Shown here piece by piece: positions 11,532 to 16,328 of a stretch of DNA of 16,328 bases; position 1 is the stretch's first letter; each line of letters starts with the position of its first letter. Both the position numbers and the translations under genes were made by a program. This DNA is from Deferribacteres bacterium. GTDB taxonomy: Bacteria > Nitrospirota > Thermodesulfovibrionia > UBA6902. The notes below the pieces were generated by a model. The model made no database searches. It saw only the letters and a list, made by a program, of their open reading frames with translations, and was not told the origin of the DNA. The DNA lies in NCBI GenBank assembly GCA_013152795.1, contig JAADFS010000266.1:1-16328 (forward strand), in the 5' to 3' direction.

Positions 11532-13043
11532 ATGGAAGGCGTAACAGGCGAAATTAAAGACATAACATCAGGCCAAGAGCTTCATCATGAGATTTTCGGT
11601 TCTGTACTGGACAGGACCGAAATGACCCCTTATCTGTTGTTGAGGGCAGGGGATTATGCAACGGCCCTTGGACAGGCTACAAGGATGATGGGCAACCGGG
11701 GATTTGATACTGTTGAAGATGAATTGCATGAGAGCGAGAAGAAACGGGCACTGAAGTATGTTGAACAGGCATACCGTTATTTTCTCTATTCCATGTTACC
11801 TTTTGTGAAGAAGCAGCTTGAGGCACTTTCGGCATTGAATTCCGGAAACGCCCCCCTTTACCGTGATTGTCTCCGGAAGATCGGTGAAATAGAATCCACT
11901 CTGCACACACCCGAGTTCAGAAATATAGTATCCGATGACCCGCGTCATCTCTTCCTTCTGGCCTCCTCAAGAAAATACCCGCATGTGTTTTACGGGTACA
12001 AGGGAGTCGATATGGACGTCCCCCCCATGTGGCAGCAGATGGCCTGCTCGCTTCTGAAGATGGCCCATCTGATCAAGTCGATTGAAGAAGACAGCCAGGA
12101 TATAAACGACTATGCCCAACTGGGAATGTTTCTGGAAGAGCAGGGGCAAAGCCTGGAGGACTTGTATAATTATGACTGGCAGCATCCCAAACTCATCCCT
12201 GAAAACGAGCCTGCACAAAGGGCCTTTGTCAAGATTGCCACTTTTTTCCTCAAACTCCGCGAATCGCTCAGGTTTGATCCTGAAAAGAGATGCCTCGTGT
12301 TCAACAGCGGAGACGGTGTTGAGGTTGATATTGTGGATGTCAAGTCCAGGCTCAAGAGCCCTGAAAGCATGTTTACCAAACTGGGCAAGGATGTGCATGG
12401 AGAGGCCCATAATATCAGGGACATACTTGCGATCACATTTATTCTGAAAAGCAAGGATGATACGCTGAAGCTCTTCCATGCACTTCAGAAAAGGGGTGTC
12501 ATACTCCAGGAAAACACTATATCACCTTCCATAACCCAGACACTGTTTGACAGCCCTGAGAGCATGATTGAAGCGGTAAGAAGACTGATGGTCAGCCTCT
12601 ACCGGAGCGAGGGCAGGAATATCATACCTGATGACAAAGAGCTGCTTGCCAATGCAAAAAGCTTCTACAATGCCCTTAGCGCCAACACGGCAAAAAACCC
12701 TTATTCTTCCTCGGGGCATAAGAAATTTCAATGCAAGATAAATTTCTGCGTGCCTATTCACCGCAAGGCCGGAACCAACGAGATACTGATACCGGGTACA
12801 CCGGACTATATGAACAGGCACCATATCGATAAAAAAACAGAACAGCACACACTGGCGCTGGAGCTGCGCATATCGGATGAAGAAAGCTGGCGCAGGTCCG
12901 AACACGGGGGTGATTCCCACCATGATGCGTACAAGTTCCGCCAGTTGATTGCTGTTATGAACAGGGTGTTTAAAGGTATTTTTTATTTCCCGGAAGAGGG
13001 ATTCGCACAGTTAAGGGAAGACCAGAAGAGACTTTTTATTTAG
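11532..13043 (+). CDS. RelA/SpoT-like nucleotidyltransferase-domain protein with a large helical N-terminal region
   Basis: The 503-residue product has no signal peptide or membrane segment and is probably cytoplasmic. Residues 1-260 look mostly helical and match nothing I know. Residues 265-470 resemble the (p)ppGpp synthetase fold: SRLKSPESMFTKLGK (Arg273, Lys275) matches the RxKxxxS ATP-binding stretch; IRDILAITFIL (Asp297) matches the metal-binding aspartate block; PYSSSGHKKFQCKINF matches the GYQSLH region; and LALELRIS (Glu444) with SEHGGDSHHDAYK matches EIQIRT and AEYGIAAHWKYK. There is no N-terminal HD hydrolase and no TGS/ACT tail. It may be an alarmone synthetase or a nucleotidyltransferase with another substrate; activity is inferred only. 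I believe related proteins are grouped as an uncharacterised family (possibly TIGR04552) but cannot confirm this. AAGGTG lies 7 bases before the ATG. Confidence 0.75.
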   Translation: MEGVTGEIKDITSGQELHHEIFGSVLDRTEMTPYLLLRAGDYATALGQATRMMGNRGFDTVEDELHESEKKRALKYVEQAYRYFLYSMLPFVKKQLEALSALNSGNAPLYRDCLRKIGEIESTLHTPEFRNIVSDDPRHLFLLASSRKYPHVFYGYKGVDMDVPPMWQQMACSLLKMAHLIKSIEEDSQDINDYAQLGMFLEEQGQSLEDLYNYDWQHPKLIPENEPAQRAFVKIATFFLKLRESLRFDPEKRCLVFNSGDGVEVDIVDVKSRLKSPESMFTKLGKDVHGEAHNIRDILAITFILKSKDDTLKLFHALQKRGVILQENTISPSITQTLFDSPESMIEAVRRLMVSLYRSEGRNIIPDDKELLANAKSFYNALSANTAKNPYSSSGHKKFQCKINFCVPIHRKAGTNEILIPGTPDYMNRHHIDKKTEQHTLALELRISDEESWRRSEHGGDSHHDAYKFRQLIAVMNRVFKGIFYFPEEGFAQLREDQKRLFI

Positions 13044-13069
13044 GTGCTTCCGGAACTGATCGTTTTACC

Positions 13070-13297
13070 TTAACGTTGCATAAACGCGGCACGGCAGCCT
13101 GCCGGAAAACCTTTATAAAGCGATGGGATTTTAACAGAATAGGGTGCAGGGTGCAGTTGTCAGGGTGCAGGAAGAAACAAGTCCCCCGGAGGGGGTTAGG
13201 GGGAGGGGGCTTAGCTGTTACCACTGAAGGTATCGCAGATAAAGCTTTTCCGGCAGGCTGCCGTGCCCGCTGGCGATGTTTTTTGCCACTGTAAGGT
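13070..13297 (+). repeat. Interspersed palindromic repeat copy 3, upstream of ubiD
   Basis: The arms 13086-13124 and 13232-13270 are near-perfect inverted copies over almost 40 bases, including an exact 20-base match (CACGGCAGCCTGCCGGAAAA and its complement). The ends also mirror each other: TTAACGTTGCATAAACG at 13070-13086 and the diverged TTTTTTGCCACTGTAAGGT near 13297. Between the arms lie 7-base agggtg/cagggtg units and a shortened G-rich module (13182-13209). A second, diverged end follows at about 13319-13350. Together these fill most of the 337-bp gap before ubiD. Confidence 0.85.
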
Positions 13298-13380
13298 TTA
13301 TAAACCTCTTCTGCAGGCCCGCCTGCAATGTTTTTTAAGCAACTGAAGGCTGATTCGTAGTTAAAAAGGAGATTGCAACC

Positions 13381-15153
13381 ATGGATACGGTTAACGACCT
13401 GCAAGGCTTTATAGAGATACTCAGGAAGGAAAATGAACTGCTCATTGTCGAGAGCCGGGTGGACCCCTGCCTGGAGATCGCCGAGATACACAGGAGGGTC
13501 ATAGAAAGGGGCGGGCCTGCTCTGTTCTTTACGAATGTCAAGGGCAGCAGATTCCCGGTTGTGACAAATCTCTTCGGCACACCGCGCAGGATGGAACTTG
13601 CCTTCGGCAGGCGGCCCGTGCAATTTGTCAATGAGATAGTGAAACTCGCGGAAAATATCTTTCCGCTGGACATAAAGAAACTCTGGAACGCAAGAAACAT
13701 CTTCCTTCAGGGACTGAGGATAGGGCTCAGGAAGGTCAAGGATGCACCCATCCTGCATAACAGGCAGAGCCCACCCCGTTTATCGGAACTCCCGATGCTG
13801 ACCTCGTGGCATACAGACGGAGGGCCTTTTATTACACTGCCGCTTGTCTACACGGAACATCCTGAAGGCAAAGGCCACAATCTGGGAATGTACAGGATAC
13901 AGAGGTATGACGACTGCACCACCGGTATACACTGGCAGATACATAAAGGCGGGGGCTATCACTATGCTGTTGCCGAAAAAAAGGGACAGCCCCTTCCCGT
14001 CAGCCTGTTTATCGGCGGCCCGCCGGCGCTCATACTCTCGGCTATAGCACCTGTACCGGAGGATGTCCCGGAGCTTATATTGGCATCGCTGCTGTTAGGG
14101 AGACGGCTGGAAATGGTTGATGACCCTCTCGGTGGACATGCCCTGGTCGCCAATGTGGAGTTTGCCTTGAAAGGGGAAGTGCCCCCCTTTATCAGAAAAC
14201 CCGAAGGCCCGTTCGGAGACCATTTCGGTTACAATTCATTAAGACACGACTATCCCGTATTCAATGTCCACAGGATGTATTACCGCAGGAATGCCGTTTA
14301 CCCGGCCACCGTGGTCGGCAGGCCCCGGCAGGAGGACTACTATATCGGTGATTACCTGCAGGAGCTGCTGTCGCCGCTTTTTCCGCTTGTCATGAAAGGA
14401 GTAAGACAGTTGAAGACATTCGGCGACACAGGCTTTCATCCCCTTGCCGCAGCCAGGGTGTACAACCGCTATCCCAGGGAGGCCTTTGCCTCTGCAATGA
14501 GAATTCTCGGGGAAGGCCAGTTGTCTCTGACAAAATTCCTGATAATCACAGACGGGGATATTGATGTGTCGGATTTTCCAAGGCTGTGGACGCATGTGCT
14601 GGAGCGTGTCAACTGGCAGACTGACCTGTTTGTCTTTGACAATGTCTCGCAGGACACACTTGACTATACGGGGCCTGAGGTAAACAGGGGCTCAAAGGCC
14701 GTGCTCATGGGACTTGGAAAGGAGCCCCTTAGAAAATTACCCGGGGAATTCAGGGGCGCGTTGCCGGATGGATGTGACAGGCCTGTGGCATTCCTGCCGG
14801 GCACCCTTGTAATTGAAGGGGAGTCGTATGATTCTGCTCCGGGCCTCGGCAGGAAAATAGCGAGGGACGGCAGGCTGTCGGCATGGCCTGTGGTCGTGCT
14901 GGTTGATGACAGCAGGGCCGCAACCCTCAACCTGAAGGAATTTCTCTGGACTTTCTTCACGCGTTTTGAGCCTGCCGGTGATATTCACGGAAACAGGCCG
15001 CGGACAGTCCGCTTCCATACGCGCCTGCGCGAACCCGTGGTATTTGACTGCCGCATGAAACCATGGTATCCGCCGGTGCTTGAAGTGGATGAAAAGACCA
15101 GGAAGGCGGTGGATGAGAAAATAGGAGATATATTACCCGCGCAGTGGCGCTGA
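13381..15153 (+). CDS. UbiD-family prenyl-FMN-dependent decarboxylase, probably for menaquinone biosynthesis
   Basis: The 590-residue product is typical in length for the longer UbiD proteins assigned to the futalosine menaquinone route (MqnL type), which decarboxylate a naphthoate intermediate using prenylated FMN made by UbiX. Support comes from the N-terminus (LQGFIEILRKENELLIVESR, then DPCLEIAEIHRRV), the block GMYRIQRYDDCTTGIHWQIHKG and, most clearly, the catalytic segment EGPFGDHFGY with Glu275 and Asp280 in the conserved E-x(4)-D arrangement. The C-terminal third is also UbiD-like. The substrate is inferred; other UbiD relatives act on aromatic acids. AAGGAG at 13366-13371 precedes the ATG by 9 bases. 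A repeat element lies immediately upstream. Next comes a small membrane-protein gene 14 bases downstream. Confidence 0.88.
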   Translation: MDTVNDLQGFIEILRKENELLIVESRVDPCLEIAEIHRRVIERGGPALFFTNVKGSRFPVVTNLFGTPRRMELAFGRRPVQFVNEIVKLAENIFPLDIKKLWNARNIFLQGLRIGLRKVKDAPILHNRQSPPRLSELPMLTSWHTDGGPFITLPLVYTEHPEGKGHNLGMYRIQRYDDCTTGIHWQIHKGGGYHYAVAEKKGQPLPVSLFIGGPPALILSAIAPVPEDVPELILASLLLGRRLEMVDDPLGGHALVANVEFALKGEVPPFIRKPEGPFGDHFGYNSLRHDYPVFNVHRMYYRRNAVYPATVVGRPRQEDYYIGDYLQELLSPLFPLVMKGVRQLKTFGDTGFHPLAAARVYNRYPREAFASAMRILGEGQLSLTKFLIITDGDIDVSDFPRLWTHVLERVNWQTDLFVFDNVSQDTLDYTGPEVNRGSKAVLMGLGKEPLRKLPGEFRGALPDGCDRPVAFLPGTLVIEGESYDSAPGLGRKIARDGRLSAWPVVVLVDDSRAATLNLKEFLWTFFTRFEPAGDIHGNRPRTVRFHTRLREPVVFDCRMKPWYPPVLEVDEKTRKAVDEKIGDILPAQWR

Positions 15154-15167
15154 CCCGGAGCCGCATG

Positions 15168-15560
15168 ATGAAAAAGCCCCCGCATACGGTTTCAAGGTCC
15201 ACTGTTTATGGATTCTTTCTGCTCGGCCTTCTGTCGGCCGTGGCCTTCAGGGCTATTATAGTCTTTCAGCACATTGAACCTTCATGGGTAAGGCCGGTAT
15301 GGTATGCGGGTGTCCTGGGATACCTGGTTTTCTTCCTTTACAGGTATGCCATTTCGCGGAAAAGGAAGAGGGCCATAAAAGAGTATGAATTGATAGAAAA
15401 GGTGAAAGCCAATGCATGTCTTTCACCGGAGGACAGGGAGGTGGTGACATATCTCCTGTCATCGATCGAAAAGTCCATGGAAGATGTCAATTACTATATA
15501 ATATTCATGCTCTCTATACTGGCGATAATTGCGGATATTGTACTGAGTCTTATCCCTTGA
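15168..15560 (+). CDS. Small membrane protein of unknown function
   Basis: The 130-residue product has three likely membrane helices: TVYGFFLLGLLSAVAFRAII near the N-terminus, VWYAGVLGYLVFFLYRYAI after it, and YYIIFMLSILAIIADIVLSL at the C-terminus. A basic stretch (SRKRKRAIKEY) and a helical, acidic segment of about 45 residues separate helices two and three, probably in the cytoplasm. The start at 15168 is 7 bases after GGAG (15157-15160); the adjacent ATG at 15165 and the upstream ATG at 15144, inside ubiD, are alternatives. It follows ubiD by 14 bases and is probably co-transcribed. I do not recognise the family. Confidence 0.7.
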   Translation: MKKPPHTVSRSTVYGFFLLGLLSAVAFRAIIVFQHIEPSWVRPVWYAGVLGYLVFFLYRYAISRKRKRAIKEYELIEKVKANACLSPEDREVVTYLLSSIEKSMEDVNYYIIFMLSILAIIADIVLSLIP

Positions 15561-15640
15561 TGTTTTATAAATGCGGCAAGGGAGGCGGCCGTAAAACCTT
15601 TATAAAGCTTTTACGGCACTTCGCAGGCTGTAAGATTGCG
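15561..15640. repeat. Short palindromic form of the interspersed repeat (copy 4)
   Basis: The core 15588-15617 is a 30-base palindrome with a single mismatched pair: GCCGTAAAA (15588-15596) and TTTTACGGC (15609-15617) flank the 10-bp palindrome CTTTATAAAG (15598-15607). It has the same ACCTTTATAAAGC centre as copies 2 and 3 but lacks the inner heptanucleotide and G-rich module. A left-end-like ATGTTTTATAAATGC lies at 15561-15575. It could also act as a transcript hairpin between two genes, though there is no T-run. Confidence 0.75.
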
Positions 15641-15675
15641 TGACGGCTGGATGTCTGTAGCAAGGAGGAGTTGCA

Positions 15676-16146
15676 GTGCGCAGGAGTAAAAAGGAAATAA
15701 AAAACAAGTCGATAATTCTTAAACTGCTGCATACCTGCCATGTCGGCAGGCTGGGGACTGTCGGCAAGGACGGTTACCCAATGGTAAAGCCCCTTAATTT
15801 CGTATATCATGAAGGCAGGATATATTTCCATACGGCACTGGAAGGCGAGAAAATCGATGACATAAAGAGGGACAACAGGGTCTGTTTTGAGACAGACCTG
15901 CCCCTGACGTACGTAAGGGCTAAGAATCAGCCATGTGAGGCTGAATATCTCTACAGGAGCATTATCATAAAGGGCAGGGCGCATATTATTGAGGACCGTT
16001 CCGAGAAGTTGTTTGCCCTGAAGCGCCTGATGGAGAAATACCAGCCCGAGGGTGACTATGGTGAAATTCCGGAAGAAAAGCTGAGGATAACGGGTGTGGT
16101 CAGGATAGATATTGAAGAGATGACGGGCAAGGAGGATCTGGGCTGA
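15676..16146 (+). CDS. NimA-like pyridoxamine 5'-phosphate oxidase-family flavin-binding protein
   Basis: The 156-residue product belongs to the PNPOx-like split-barrel fold, in the group related to nitroimidazole resistance protein NimA. Typical segments are LLHTCHVGRLGTVGKDGYP, then VKPLNFVYHEGRIYFHTALEG, the block KIDDIKRDNRVCFETD, and the closing GVVRIDIEEMTGK. Proteins of this group bind FMN or, in some cases, haem, and reduce small molecules, but the substrate is seldom known. The start is a GTG at 15676, chosen because AAGGAGGAG (15662-15670) lies 5 bases upstream. It stands alone behind a palindromic repeat and converges with the DUF502 gene. Confidence 0.85.
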   Translation: MRRSKKEIKNKSIILKLLHTCHVGRLGTVGKDGYPMVKPLNFVYHEGRIYFHTALEGEKIDDIKRDNRVCFETDLPLTYVRAKNQPCEAEYLYRSIIIKGRAHIIEDRSEKLFALKRLMEKYQPEGDYGEIPEEKLRITGVVRIDIEEMTGKEDLG

Positions 16147-16167
16147 GCCTGTCCTCCTGCCGTATTT

Positions 16168-16328
16168 TTACTTTGCCGTAACACCTCCTGATACGATAAA
16201 TGCCATTATATCGCCGCTTTCTGCGGTCAGGGGGGTGACCTGTCCTTTGGGCACGACTATGAGGTTTCCTGCAAAGTTGTAGGACTGTGGAAGATACACG
16301 GCGACCCTGTCCGCCAGTCCTATATTCT
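16168..16328 (-). CDS. DUF502-family protein, C-terminal end; runs off the right edge
   Basis: Read on the minus strand from the window edge to the TAA at 16170-16168, the last 51 codons give the segments RVAVYLPQSYNFAGNLIVVP, KGQVTPLTAESGDIMAFIVS and GGVTAK. The 'LPQSYNFAGNLIVVP' and 'MAFIVSGGV' pieces are the usual C-terminal motifs of DUF502 proteins, bacterial and plant membrane proteins with two N-terminal helices and no assigned enzymatic role. The N-terminal part is outside the window. The 21-base gap to the convergent flavin-protein gene contains no clear terminator. Confidence 0.75.
   Translation of the reverse strand, partial: NIGLADRVAVYLPQSYNFAGNLIVVPKGQVTPLTAESGDIMAFIVSGGVTAK

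Noticed and set aside
13036..13758. Minus-strand open reading frame of 240 codons
   Set aside because: It lies partly antisense to ubiD and partly in the palindromic repeat; the ubiD frame explains the coding signal.

Overview
This window is a molybdenum-nitrogenase (nif) operon from a probably anaerobic bacterium, flanked by metabolic and uncharacterised genes and threaded with small repeats. The gene set (fused nifEN, NifI-type PII proteins, a nif-specific 2[4Fe-4S] ferredoxin, a menaquinone-type UbiD decarboxylase) and the abundance of heptanucleotide and G-rich repeats suggest Nitrospirota (Thermodesulfovibrionia-like) or a related deltaproteobacterial lineage. That placement is an inference and has not been tested by a search.

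Layout. 1-1544 (minus): 5' part of an alpha-glucan phosphorylase gene. 1545-1812: divergent intergenic region with nested palindromes, a NifA-type site, an IHF-like site and a strong sigma-54 promoter. 1813-10211 (plus): nifH-nifD-nifK-nifEN-nifX-nifI1-nifI2-fdxB. Several junctions are translationally coupled (nifD/K, nifEN/X, nifI1/I2). Three junctions carry repeats: nifH/nifD, nifX/nifI1 and nifI2/fdxB. 10572-11240 (minus): a secreted PKD-domain protein with its own sigma-70-like promoter. 11532-13043 (plus): a protein whose C-terminal half looks like a RelA/SpoT nucleotidyltransferase. 13381-15560: a UbiD-family decarboxylase and a small membrane protein. 15676-16146: a NimA-like flavin-binding protein. 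16168 to the right edge (minus): C-terminus of a DUF502 protein.

How it works together. NifH (Fe protein) reduces NifDK (MoFe protein); NifEN is the FeMo-cofactor assembly scaffold, NifX a cofactor carrier, FdxB a likely electron donor, and NifI1/NifI2 the 2-oxoglutarate-responsive switch that inhibits nitrogenase when ammonium appears. The P-cluster and FeMo-co ligands are intact and no delta subunit is present, so this reads as a working Mo enzyme. nifB and nifA are not in the window.

Most unusual content. nifEN carries four in-frame repeat insertions. One is a 13-codon G-rich module also found between genes. Three are heptanucleotide arrays, one of which sits at the NifE/NifN junction; gain or loss of a single unit there would place a stop codon directly after NifE. 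A palindromic MITE/REP-like family recurs in the intergenic regions from nifX onward, mostly with a nested G-rich module. The RelA/SpoT-like gene appears to draw its ribosome binding site from one of these repeat ends.
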